Source: Ga0074130 sp964499485
GTDB taxonomy: Bacteria > Pseudomonadota > Gammaproteobacteria > Burkholderiales > Rhodocyclaceae
Length of the DNA: 15,455 nucleotides
NCBI GenBank assembly: GCA_964499485.1
Contig: CAZCLF010000035.1
Span: 1 to 15,455, forward strand
Direction: 5' to 3'
The position numbers and the translations under genes were made by a program. Of the stretch, positions 1-6,782 are shown in pieces (the stretch's first letter is position 1; each line of letters opens with the position of its first letter). The notes beneath the pieces are model-generated. The model was not told where the DNA came from. It saw nothing but the letters and a program-made list of their open reading frames with translations, and did not search any database.

Positions 1-624
1 TTCCTGCTCAAAGGGCTGCTGGAGCAACTGGGCTGTACCGTCATCGATTTTGGCATCGTGCCAGACAAGCTGGAAGCTACACGCCAAGCCCTGCGCAAGG
101 CTGCTGGCGAAGACCATGCTGATCTGATCCTCACCAGCGGTGGCGTGTCCATGGGCGAGGAAGATCACATTAAGCCGGCGGTTGAGGCTGAAGGTTCGTT
201 GGATCACTGGCTGGTGAACAGTAAGCCTGGTCGCCCCTTTGCGTTTGGTCGTGTCATCACTGCGGGCAAGGAGTCCGCTTTCATTGGCCTGCCCGGTAAT
301 CCAGTTTCCAGCTTTGTGACCTTCTTGCTGTTGGTGGGGCCGTTTATCCGCAAGTTGCAAGGCATGCCGGTGGACGTTGCTTCAGCACTGCCCGTGGGGC
401 TCAAACTTCAGGCCGGCTTTGATCAAGCCAAGGCCGATCGCCGCCGCGAGTTTTTACGTGCGCGCATCGGTGCTGATGGTCTGCTCGAACTCTTCCCCAA
501 TCAAAGCTCCGGCGTGTTGACCTCGGCGGCATGGGCCAATGGTCTGATCGACAATCCGGCTGGCAATGCCATCAAGCTTGGTGACAGCGTGCGCTTTCTT
601 CCCTTTTCTGAATTGCTGAACTGA
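1..624 (+). CDS. moeA: Molybdopterin molybdenumtransferase MoeA, 5' partial
   Basis: MoeA inserts molybdate into adenylylated molybdopterin in the cytoplasm, the last common step of molybdenum cofactor synthesis. The reading frame is open from base 1, giving the last 207 residues of a protein usually near 400; the start lies off the left edge. Visible family motifs are the TSGGVSMGEEDH loop (about residues 46-57 of the visible part), NSKPGRPFAFG and GLPGNPVSSF, all typical of the MoCF-binding (MoeA/MogA-like) domain. A C-terminal beta-barrel domain IV follows. The stop codon is separated from the moaD start by one base, so the two are surely co-transcribed. No frameshift or missing motif is seen in the visible part. 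Identification is from conserved motifs and from the moaD-moaE neighbours. Confidence 0.95.
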   Translation, partial: FLLKGLLEQLGCTVIDFGIVPDKLEATRQALRKAAGEDHADLILTSGGVSMGEEDHIKPAVEAEGSLDHWLVNSKPGRPFAFGRVITAGKESAFIGLPGNPVSSFVTFLLLVGPFIRKLQGMPVDVASALPVGLKLQAGFDQAKADRRREFLRARIGADGLLELFPNQSSGVLTSAAWANGLIDNPAGNAIKLGDSVRFLPFSELLN

Positions 625-625
625 T

Positions 626-877
626 ATGGTGACCGTACTTTTCTTTGCCGGCCTGCGCGAGGCCGTTGGCACAGGCATCGAGGAGCTGGCTCTCCCAGCG
701 GGCGTTGATACCGTTGCCGGTTTGCGTGACCATCTCGCTGCCCGTGGTGAGCAATGGCAAGCACTGGCAACTGCCAAGAATCTCCGGGCTGCTGTCAATC
801 AGGACATGGTGCCGCTGACGACCACCATCAAGGATGGCGATGAAGTGGCCTTCTTCCCACCCGTCACCGGGGGCTGA
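626..877 (+). CDS. moaD: Molybdopterin synthase small subunit (sulfur carrier) MoaD
   Basis: This is the ubiquitin-fold sulfur carrier of molybdopterin synthase. Its C-terminal glycine is thiocarboxylated and gives sulfur to precursor Z (cPMP) in complex with MoaE. The 83-residue product has the usual length, opens with the beta strand VTVLFFAGLRE and ends in PPVTGG with the essential terminal Gly-Gly. The ATG lies one base after the moeA stop, and the moaE start follows 7 bases after its own stop, so moeA-moaD-moaE form one tight unit. No activating MoeB or other Moa genes are in the window. The diagnostic features (length, GG tail, moaE next door) are directly visible. Confidence 0.95.
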   Translation: MVTVLFFAGLREAVGTGIEELALPAGVDTVAGLRDHLAARGEQWQALATAKNLRAAVNQDMVPLTTTIKDGDEVAFFPPVTGG

Positions 878-884
878 GCCGACG

Positions 885-1367
885 ATGGCGAACATGTTTA
901 AGTATTCTGTTGCCGTTCAGGCCGCTGACTTTGATCTGAGTGCCGAAGTCCGCGCACTCACCGCTGCCGATCATGCGGCAGGTGCGGTCGCCAGCTTTGT
1001 TGGCCTAGTGCGTGATAACAACGACGGTACCGGCGTTGCCGACATGACGCTCGAGCACTATCCCGGCATGACCGAAAAGGCGCTGGAGGAAATTGTGCTT
1101 AAGGCTGGCGAGCGCTGGGAGTTGCTCGGTGTTCGCGTCATTCACCGTATCGGCCATCTCATGCCGGGCGATCAGATCGTGCTGGTTGTGGTCAGCAGCC
1201 CGCACCGTGGCAATGCGTTTTCCGCTTGCGAGTTCATCATGGATTACCTCAAGACCCAAGCGCCTTTCTGGAAGAAGGAAACCACAGATGTGGGCAGCCG
1301 CTGGGTCGATGCACGGGTGAGTGATGATGATGCGATGGCGAAATGGCGAGATCAAATCGGGCTGTAA
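885..1367 (+). CDS. moaE: Molybdopterin synthase catalytic subunit MoaE
   Basis: MoaE is the catalytic subunit of molybdopterin synthase and converts cPMP to molybdopterin using MoaD thiocarboxylate. The product is 160 residues with the start at 885. The frame is open further upstream, but that would overlap moaD and add a non-homologous stretch; an ATG at 894 is also possible. Family motifs seen are VRDNNDG (about 42-48), LEHYPGMTEKAL (56-67), HRIGHLMPGD (87-96), SSPHRGNAF (104-112) with the conserved Arg108, and YLKTQAPFWKKE (121-132), which contains the conserved lysines Lys123 and Lys130. It is the last gene of the moeA-moaD-moaE unit and converges on fumC with a 38-bp gap. I see no clear intrinsic terminator in that gap. 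Confidence 0.96.
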   Translation: MANMFKYSVAVQAADFDLSAEVRALTAADHAAGAVASFVGLVRDNNDGTGVADMTLEHYPGMTEKALEEIVLKAGERWELLGVRVIHRIGHLMPGDQIVLVVVSSPHRGNAFSACEFIMDYLKTQAPFWKKETTDVGSRWVDARVSDDDAMAKWRDQIGL

Positions 1368-1405
1368 GTTGACCTAAACCCAAGAACTTCGGCAAGACAC
1401 CGCCG

Positions 1406-2791
1406 CTACACCATCCGTTCCGCCTGTACCCACGCATCAAAGTCTGTAGCGCTGACGTACCCCAATGTGAGCGCTGCTTCTTTCAAGGTGCTGCCGTCCT
1501 TGTGTGCCTTCTTCGCAATCGCTGCAGCCTTGTCGTAACCAATGTGTGGGCTGAGTGCGGTGACCAGCATCAATGAGCGTGCCAGCAGTTCGCTGATGCG
1601 TTCCTGATTGGCTTCTATGCCGCGCACGCAATGCAGATCCAGGCTGCGCATGCCATCCGCCAGCAGGCGCGTGCTCTGCAAGAAGTTATAGGCGATCATG
1701 GGCTTGAACACATTCAGCTCAAAGTTGCCGGAGGCCGCGCCAATCCCGATGGCCACATCATTGCCCATCACCTGACAACACAACATCGTCACCGCTTCGC
1801 ATTGGGTTGGGTTTACCTTGCCCGGCATGATGGAGCTGCCCGGTTCGTTTTCCGGAATGCTGATTTCGCCGAGCCCAGAGCGTGGGCCCGAGGCCAGCCA
1901 ACGAATGTCATTGGCAATTTTCATCAATGCCGTGGCCAGTGTCTTGAGGGCGCCGTGCGCCGCTACCAGCGCCTCATGTCCACCGAGTGCAGCGAACTTA
2001 TTTTCTGCGGTACGGAAAGGCAAGCCTGTACGCACCGACAGGGCCTCGGCAACCCGTGGGCCAAACTCGGCATGCGTATTTAACCCAGTGCCCACTGCTG
2101 TGCCGCCCGCAGCGAGTGCCCAGATGCCATGCAGGCTCGCAACCAGCGCTTGCTCGGCCAGATCCAATTGTGCTGCCCAGCCGGAGAACTCCTGTCCTAG
2201 AGTGAGTGGGGTGGCATCCTGAAGATGCGTACGACCAATCTTCACCACCGTTGAGAACTCGTCTGCTTTGCGTGAGATTTGCTGACTTAATTCGCGCAAG
2301 GCCGGTAGCACCTGGGCACTCAGTGCAATCGCTGCCGCCACATGCATCGCCGTTGGAAAGATGTCGTTGGTTGATTGGCCCATGTTCACATGATCGTTGG
2401 GGTGAACACATCGCTGCTGTCCGCGCTCGCCACCGAGCAGCTCTGAAGCCCGATTGGCCAATACCTCGTTCATATTCATGTTGGTTTGCGTGCCCGAGCC
2501 GGTTTGCCAAACGGCAAGGGGAAATGCATCCGCATGCTGCCCGGCAATGACTTCATCGGCAGCCGCCATGATGGCTGTGGCGACCGAATGATCGAGCAAG
2601 CCCAGTTCGTTATTAACCGCTGCACAGCTGTGTTTCACCATTGCCAGTGCGTGGATTAGCGCCACTGGCATCTGCTCTGTAGAGATCGCGAAATAGTGCA
2701 GTGAGCGTTGTGTCTGTGCTCCCCATAAGGCGGTTCCAGGAACTTCTATTGCGCCGAACGAGTCGGATTCTGTACGTGCAGGAGCGGACAT
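1406..2791 (-). CDS. fumC: Class II fumarate hydratase FumC
   Basis: This oxygen-stable, iron-free fumarase interconverts fumarate and L-malate in the TCA cycle and acts as a cytoplasmic homotetramer. The 461-residue product matches the usual length. It has the N-terminal DSFGAIEVP segment, SGTQTNMNMNEV (99-110), the GQSTNDIFPTA substrate loop (138-148), GRTHLQDATP (186-195) with the catalytic-type His189, and the family signature GSSIMPGKVNP (318-328). The start at 2791 fits the family N-terminus, although the Shine-Dalgarno match is poor. It is transcribed divergently from the formate dehydrogenase operon and shares the 319-bp region between them. Nothing in it appears truncated. Related lyases such as aspartase share the signature, but the N-terminal segment and overall similarity favour fumarase. 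Confidence 0.95.
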   Translation of the reverse strand: MSAPARTESDSFGAIEVPGTALWGAQTQRSLHYFAISTEQMPVALIHALAMVKHSCAAVNNELGLLDHSVATAIMAAADEVIAGQHADAFPLAVWQTGSGTQTNMNMNEVLANRASELLGGERGQQRCVHPNDHVNMGQSTNDIFPTAMHVAAAIALSAQVLPALRELSQQISRKADEFSTVVKIGRTHLQDATPLTLGQEFSGWAAQLDLAEQALVASLHGIWALAAGGTAVGTGLNTHAEFGPRVAEALSVRTGLPFRTAENKFAALGGHEALVAAHGALKTLATALMKIANDIRWLASGPRSGLGEISIPENEPGSSIMPGKVNPTQCEAVTMLCCQVMGNDVAIGIGAASGNFELNVFKPMIAYNFLQSTRLLADGMRSLDLHCVRGIEANQERISELLARSLMLVTALSPHIGYDKAAAIAKKAHKDGSTLKEAALTLGYVSATDFDAWVQAERMV

Positions 2792-2914
2792 GAGGGCGGT
2801 ATTCCAGTTAGGTTGAACAAGGAGCGCCTGAGCGATCAGCTTGGATGGCGGTGATTTTCGAGCGCAATGTGGACCAGCGAACGGCGCTAATCAGCACATG
2901 GTGCTACTGTTTTT

Positions 2915-2943
2915 AGTATAGCGGCGCAGATTTCCCTTATTAC
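2915..2943 (-). promoter_or_regulatory. Candidate sigma-70 promoter for fumC
   Basis: On the minus strand a TATACT hexamer (2920 down to 2915) matches the -10 consensus at five of six positions. A 17-bp spacer leads to GTAATA (2943-2938), which matches the -35 consensus at only three of six. It would give a leader of roughly 115 nt before the fumC start. The weak -35 means this is tentative; it could rely on an activator. Confidence 0.3.
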
Positions 2944-2985
2944 CCAGCGGCTTATGCCAATGGAATGCCTTTAAAAAACTTTGTG

Positions 2986-2999
2986 TATGAAATTTCATA
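2986..2999. promoter_or_regulatory. Perfect 14-bp palindrome, candidate operator
   Basis: TATGAAATTTCATA is exactly self-complementary over 14 bp, inside the AT-rich part of the fdh upstream region. Its centre is 18 bp upstream of the centre of the FNR-like box. Homodimeric regulators bind such sites, but I do not recognise the motif as that of a named regulator. An AT-rich palindrome of this size can also occur by chance. Confidence 0.35.
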
Positions 3000-3003
3000 T
3001 TTT

Positions 3004-3017
3004 TTGATTTATATTAA
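3004..3017 (+). promoter_or_regulatory. FNR/Anr-like binding site upstream of the fdh operon
   Basis: TTGAT-TTAT-ATTAA matches the FNR/Anr consensus TTGATNNNNATCAA at nine of the ten specified bases; the only mismatch is T for C in the right half. The centre is 100 bp before the first fdh start codon. A class II activator arrangement would put the transcription start near 3052. Hexamers such as CATAAG at 3046-3051 lie in the right area, but none is strong enough to fix the -10. Control by an oxygen-sensing CRP-family regulator would suit a respiratory formate dehydrogenase. The assignment rests on sequence match and position only. Confidence 0.45.
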
Positions 3018-3080
3018 GCAAACGGTAAGAATTTATTGATACCTTCATAAGTAAATTCTTCGGCATGCCTGCATGACGAA

Positions 3081-3100
3081 TTCGGCCCAAGCGGCCTGAA
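3081..3100 (+). promoter_or_regulatory. Small leader hairpin touching the Shine-Dalgarno of the first fdh gene
   Basis: GGCC at 3084-3087 can pair with GGCC at 3093-3096 around a five-base loop. TTC at 3081-3083 can continue the stem with GAA at 3098-3100, leaving T3097 bulged. The 3' arm takes in the first bases of the AAGGGA ribosome binding site at 3099-3104, which lies six bases before the ATG at 3111. The structure could dampen initiation but is short, and no function is proven. Confidence 0.25.
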
Positions 3101-3110
3101 GGGACATGAA

Positions 3111-4163
3111 ATGCTTCGAAAGTTCGAGTTTTTCACACGCATGACCGGTGCAGTGCTGACTGGTCTGACCGTTGCAACGCTCCTGTTGCCCCTATCTGCA
3201 CAAGCCGCTGATCCGCCTGCAAAAGCCCCCACTGTAGCTGAAGCTCCGCCCCCGGTAGCCTCGGTGCAGGCGGCTCCCGCGCCGGCCCCTGTTCCTCACA
3301 ATTCTGCGGCCACGTGGCGAGATGCCCGTGGCGGCATCGCTGGTTTTACTACTGTGCAGGGCACGGAAACCGGTGTGCTGATCTCATCGCAAGGTAATAC
3401 CTGGCGAGCCATCCGTAATGGCTTGATCACGCCCTACGGTGGCGCCTTACTGCTCACGGTGGCAGGGCTGATTCTGCTTTTTTACAAAAAAAACGGCACG
3501 ATCAAGCTGCACACCCCCAAGACCGGGCGGAGCATGGAGCGCTTTACGCTCAACGAGCGTCGCGCCCACTGGCTGGTGGCGATCAGCTTTGTCTGTCTGG
3601 CGCTGAGCGGCATCATCCTGCTGTTTGGCAAGCACATCTTCCTCTGGCTGCTGGGCCATGATCTCTTCTCTTGGCTGGGCTGGCTGTCCAAGAACCTGCA
3701 TATCGCCGCTGGCTTTGTCTTCGTTTTTGGCGTCGTCATCCTGTTCAAGATTTTTTGGCGCGACAACCTGTGGGACAAGTCCGATGCCGAGTGGATACGT
3801 AAGGGCGGCGGTTTAGCGACCAAGGAACATGTGCCCTCACGCCGATTCAACTTTGGCGAAAAGGTCTGGTTCTGGCTCGGGCTCTCTTTCTTCGGCCTGA
3901 TCATGATCGCCTCGGGTTTGGTGCTGACCTTCCCGAATATCTTCGACACCCGTGCCGCCATGCAGTACGCCGAGATCGTGCATGCAGTCTCCGCCTGTCT
4001 GGTGATTGCCATGTCGCTGGGCCATATCTACATGGGTACCATCGGTATGGAAGGTGCCTTTGATGCCATGAAGACCGGGCAGGTCGATGAAGCCTGGGCC
4101 AAGGAACACCACGAGATTTGGTATCAAGAAGAGCTGGCCAAGCGCAACGGAGGCGGCTCGTGA
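3111..4163 (+). CDS. Formate dehydrogenase gamma subunit (cytochrome b, membrane anchor)
   Basis: This is the inner-membrane di-haem cytochrome b that takes electrons from the formate dehydrogenase Fe-S subunit to quinone. The 350-residue product begins with a probable signal peptide (about 1-32, ending near AQA). An Ala/Pro-rich periplasmic linker follows (33-62), then hydrophobic spans near 109-126, 152-172, 196-214, 252-272 and 289-308. His153, His197, His291 and His305 lie in or beside these spans. The 14-residue spacing of the last pair matches the haem-ligand pair known in E. coli FdnI, so these four are the inferred axial ligands. The start has a good AAGGGA site six bases upstream. 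Its stop overlaps the next start (GTGA). It is odd that this gene is first, because the gamma gene more often follows alpha and beta. The N-terminal signal and linker are additions relative to E. coli FdnI. Confidence 0.9.
   Translation: MLRKFEFFTRMTGAVLTGLTVATLLLPLSAQAADPPAKAPTVAEAPPPVASVQAAPAPAPVPHNSAATWRDARGGIAGFTTVQGTETGVLISSQGNTWRAIRNGLITPYGGALLLTVAGLILLFYKKNGTIKLHTPKTGRSMERFTLNERRAHWLVAISFVCLALSGIILLFGKHIFLWLLGHDLFSWLGWLSKNLHIAAGFVFVFGVVILFKIFWRDNLWDKSDAEWIRKGGGLATKEHVPSRRFNFGEKVWFWLGLSFFGLIMIASGLVLTFPNIFDTRAAMQYAEIVHAVSACLVIAMSLGHIYMGTIGMEGAFDAMKTGQVDEAWAKEHHEIWYQEELAKRNGGGS
4149..4153 (+). promoter_or_regulatory. Ribosome binding site deciding a GTG start
   Basis: A full GGAGG sits six bases before GTG at 4160, inside the end of the cytochrome b gene. 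This supports the GTG as the start of the DUF3305 gene. The frame also holds an upstream ATG at 4118 and a downstream ATG at 4196, but neither fits the family N-terminus as well. Confidence 0.7.
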
Positions 4164-4633
4164 GCGAGCAAAACGTCCGTCATCTCTGCGTCGTCATGGA
4201 ACGGCGCACGCTGAGCAATAACCGCTGGGTCGATCACCAGTGGGAGGCCGTTGCCGTGTTGCCTGAGCGTGGCGAAGCCGCACCGTTACGCCTGCTGAGT
4301 GATGCACAAAGCGAGCAGTGGTTATTCCCCGCACTCCCGCTCACACTGCATGCCGACGAAGTGGATGACTACCTGCTCAATTTGTCTGCGCCAGAACCGC
4401 GCTTGTTCGTGATCACGCGCATGCAGGAGACACGCCCTGAACCGGCATTTCTGTCCGTCAGCTACGGCGAAGCTGCGCGCATGCTGGATGCCGGCGAAAC
4501 CGTTGATGGCATTCCACTACCGGAAGCGTTGTGGAATTGGGCAGCGGATTTTTCGCGCCAACATTTCCGCGCACCGGAACCCAAATTGCCCAAGCGCTAT
4601 GCGCGCGCCCCGCAACCCGAGGTGCGCTCATGA
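4160..4633 (+). CDS. DUF3305 protein, formate dehydrogenase-associated
   Basis: This is a 157-residue cytoplasmic protein of unknown biochemical function that resembles the DUF3305 family, which recurs in proteobacterial formate dehydrogenase operons. The N-terminal pattern VVMERRTLSNNRW..HQWEAVAV (residues 10-32) is the recognisable family part. There is no signal peptide, membrane span or metal-binding cysteine cluster. The GTG start overlaps the preceding stop (GTGA) and has a strong GGAGG; its stop overlaps the DUF3306 start (ATGA). A role in assembly or maturation of the enzyme is inferred only from constant neighbourhood. The family call is from memory of the motif and from context. Confidence 0.8.
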   Translation: MSEQNVRHLCVVMERRTLSNNRWVDHQWEAVAVLPERGEAAPLRLLSDAQSEQWLFPALPLTLHADEVDDYLLNLSAPEPRLFVITRMQETRPEPAFLSVSYGEAARMLDAGETVDGIPLPEALWNWAADFSRQHFRAPEPKLPKRYARAPQPEVRS

Positions 4634-5085
4634 GCGAGGCCTTGCACAAGGAAAACTTTGTCTCGCGCTGGTCACGCATCAAGCGTGAGGTAGCCGGTGG
4701 CGCTGTGCCACCCGGCACCATCGCCCCCGCTGCGGCCGAAGCGCCCGTGCTGCCTTCTCTGGAGTCAATTGCCGCGCAAGGGCTGGAGGCTGATTACACC
4801 GTTTTCCTGCAAGCCGGGGTCGAGTCGGGCGTGCGGCGTGCTGCTGTCCAGCAACTGTTTAGCCAACCCATCTTCAATGTCATGGATGGGCTGGATGTGT
4901 ACATCGAAGATTTCAACGTCTACGAGCCTTTGCTGGCGTCCGAGCTGCCGGGTCTGGCACATGCCCGCAGCATGCTGTTCCCGGAACCAGAAGCGCAAGC
5001 CACGGTAGCAGCAGAGGCCAATCAGACTGACGTTGCTGAAACCATTGAACAAGTAAAACCGGCAGAGGCAGAGCCCACCCCATGA
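4630..5085 (+). CDS. DUF3306 protein, formate dehydrogenase-associated
   Basis: This 151-residue protein of unknown function belongs to DUF3306, the usual partner of DUF3305. Recognisable parts are the basic N-terminal segment FVSRWSRIKREV (10-21) and the central FNVMDGLDVYIEDFNVYEP (82-100). An acidic, Ala/Glu/Pro-rich tail (about 118-151) looks disordered. There are no cysteines, signal peptide or membrane span. The frame is open upstream to 4531, but the ATG at 4630, which overlaps the DUF3305 stop by four bases, gives the family N-terminus. Its stop overlaps the next start by four bases. The pair probably acts together in making or regulating the dehydrogenase; that is inference from linkage alone. 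Confidence 0.8.
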   Translation: MSEALHKENFVSRWSRIKREVAGGAVPPGTIAPAAAEAPVLPSLESIAAQGLEADYTVFLQAGVESGVRRAAVQQLFSQPIFNVMDGLDVYIEDFNVYEPLLASELPGLAHARSMLFPEPEAQATVAAEANQTDVAETIEQVKPAEAEPTP

Positions 5086-6782
5086 GCACCAACGAGAGTT
5101 TCTTTCTGGATGTGAGCGCCGAGCATGCGCCAGTGGTGGCGGCATTCCGCGCCGCCATGGGCTTGCCTGCCGTGGCGGCGGTTCAGGCGGTGGATTACCA
5201 CTCGGCTGGCCGCACCCTGATCATCGGGCCGGCTGACATTGCGCTGGATTGGGCCGAGCGCCTGAAAGACCGGCTGGACATCAGCGTGCTGATGACCGAG
5301 GCCCGTGGCAATGAAGAGCTGCCACCGCTGAACACCTATCCGCTGTGCGGTGGCTGTGATGTCAGCGTTAAAGGCTGGTTGGGCAACTTCAGCGTGAGCT
5401 GGCAGGAGGCTGCCATTCCGCCGCATGGCGAAATCGGCACGCTCGACTTCAGCCGTACCGAAGCGCGCAGCGAGAAATACGACCTGGTATTTGATCTGTC
5501 GCGTGAAGCGCTGATCCGCCTGCCGCACCCGCCACAAGGCTACTTTGCCGCCGGGCGTGATCCGGTCGAGCAATTTGATGCGGTGCTCAAACTCACCGCC
5601 ATGGTGGGCGAGTTTGAAAAGCCACGCTTCTTTGATTACAAGGCCGAGCAGTGCGCCCATGCACGCAATCGCATTGAAGGTTGCAGCAAGTGCATCGATA
5701 TCTGCTCAACCGGCGCAATTACGGCCAAGGGCGATGGCGTAAGCGTCGAGCCGCATCTGTGCATGGGCTGTGGTGCCTGTGCCAGTGCCTGCCCAAGCGG
5801 CGCCATGCGCTACGCCTATCCATCGGTGCCAGAGCTAGGCTTGCGTCTCAAGACCATGCTGTCGGCGTATCAAACTGCCGGTGGTGAAGAGGCTGTCATC
5901 GTATTCCACGACCGCAAGGGCGAAGACTGGTTGCTGCGCCGGGCGCACCGGTTGGGCTTGCCGGGCAATGTGTTGCCGGTGGGCGTGCATGACATTGCCA
6001 GCCTCGGCCCTGATTTGTTGCTAGGTGCGCTGTGTTATGGCGCTGCGCATGTGGTGGTGCTGCAGGTCGATGAGATGCCTGAGGCATACACCGCCAATCT
6101 GCAGCGGCAGATGACGCTGGTAAAAACCATCGTCAGCGGTTTTGGCTACCCCGTTTCTTCCTGTCGCCTTGTTGACGGAAGGGAGGGCGCAGATGGCTTT
6201 GCTATCCCAGACGGGCAGGCGGTGCGCCTGTCACCGGCCAGCTTCAATCTGTTTGCCGACAAGCGCCGCACACTCGAATTCTGCATTGATCATCTGCAAA
6301 CTCAAGTTGCACAACCGGTTGAGCTGATTGCCCTACCGGCGGATGCACCGTTCGGCACACTGGGTATCAATGCCAATAGCTGCACGCTGTGCATGGCCTG
6401 TGTCGGTGCCTGTCCCGCCAAGGCCCTGCAGGACAACCCAGAGCTACCGCAGCTGCGCTTTATCGAACACAACTGCGTGCAGTGCGGCATCTGCGTCGAT
6501 ACCTGCCCGGAAAAAGCGCTCACTAAAACTGCACGCCTGTTGCTCACGCCGGAAGCCAAGAAGCCGGTTGTCCTCAACGAAGCCAAGCCATTCCATTGCA
6601 TCCGCTGCGCCAAGCCTTTCGGCACACAAGCCATGGTGGACGGCATGTTGAAGCGCCTCAGCGGCCACAGCTTATTTGCTGATGGCGCTGCACTGAAGCG
6701 ACTGCAAATGTGCGGCGACTGTCGTGTCGTCGACATGATGGAAAGCAAGAATGAAATGACCGTGGAGGATCTGCCGCGATGA
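5082..6782 (+). CDS. Polyferredoxin-like 4 x [4Fe-4S] protein of the fdh operon
   Basis: This is a 566-residue cytoplasmic Fe-S protein. Four cluster motifs are visible in two ferredoxin-type pairs. The first pair uses Cys191/201/204/208 (an unusual C-x9-C-x2-C-x3-C) and Cys227/230/233/237. The second uses Cys434/437/440/444 and Cys465/468/471/475. Between the pairs, residues 270-360 read like a flavodoxin- or hydrogenase-delta-like alpha/beta segment (AVIVFHDRKG...VVVLQVDEMPEAY). There is also a CGGC at 89-92 and a C-terminal CxxC (506/509) plus CxxC (544/547) that could bind zinc or another metal. No signal peptide or membrane span is present. The gene is overlapped by four bases on each side. 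Homologues are regular companions of DUF3305/DUF3306 in formate dehydrogenase operons. Electron transfer or cofactor maturation is plausible, but the role is not established. Confidence 0.85.
   Translation: MSTNESFFLDVSAEHAPVVAAFRAAMGLPAVAAVQAVDYHSAGRTLIIGPADIALDWAERLKDRLDISVLMTEARGNEELPPLNTYPLCGGCDVSVKGWLGNFSVSWQEAAIPPHGEIGTLDFSRTEARSEKYDLVFDLSREALIRLPHPPQGYFAAGRDPVEQFDAVLKLTAMVGEFEKPRFFDYKAEQCAHARNRIEGCSKCIDICSTGAITAKGDGVSVEPHLCMGCGACASACPSGAMRYAYPSVPELGLRLKTMLSAYQTAGGEEAVIVFHDRKGEDWLLRRAHRLGLPGNVLPVGVHDIASLGPDLLLGALCYGAAHVVVLQVDEMPEAYTANLQRQMTLVKTIVSGFGYPVSSCRLVDGREGADGFAIPDGQAVRLSPASFNLFADKRRTLEFCIDHLQTQVAQPVELIALPADAPFGTLGINANSCTLCMACVGACPAKALQDNPELPQLRFIEHNCVQCGICVDTCPEKALTKTARLLLTPEAKKPVVLNEAKPFHCIRCAKPFGTQAMVDGMLKRLSGHSLFADGAALKRLQMCGDCRVVDMMESKNEMTVEDLPR

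Larger units (their letters stand above)
2792..3110. other. Divergent intergenic regulatory region between fumC and the fdh operon
   Basis: This 319-bp stretch holds no convincing gene. Its left half has ordinary base composition. Its right half, about 2955-3060, is markedly AT-rich, as expected of a promoter. It contains a candidate minus-strand -10 for fumC, a short inverted repeat AGCAC-ATG-GTGCT at 2893-2905, a perfect palindrome at 2986-2999, an FNR-like box at 3004-3017 and a hairpin at 3081-3100 next to the ribosome binding site of the first fdh gene. The individual sites are listed separately. A small minus-strand frame at 3014-3232 was not accepted because it overlaps the real gene start and has no supporting features. 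Confidence 0.7.

Noticed and set aside
834..884. Upstream extension of moaE to an ATG at 834
   Set aside because: It would overlap moaD by over 40 bases and add residues unlike the MoaE N-terminus; the ATG at 885 fits the family.
2883..2928. Possible ModE (molybdate-responsive) site, from GCGCTAA and TAGTATAGCG half-sites
   Set aside because: The right half vaguely resembles a ModE half-site, but the left half and spacing do not fit the known palindrome. The stretch is better read as the fumC -10 region.
2792..3110. Possible molybdenum-cofactor riboswitch before the fdh operon
   Set aside because: The leader is AT-rich with only one short hairpin; I could not find the multi-stem architecture of a Moco-type RNA.
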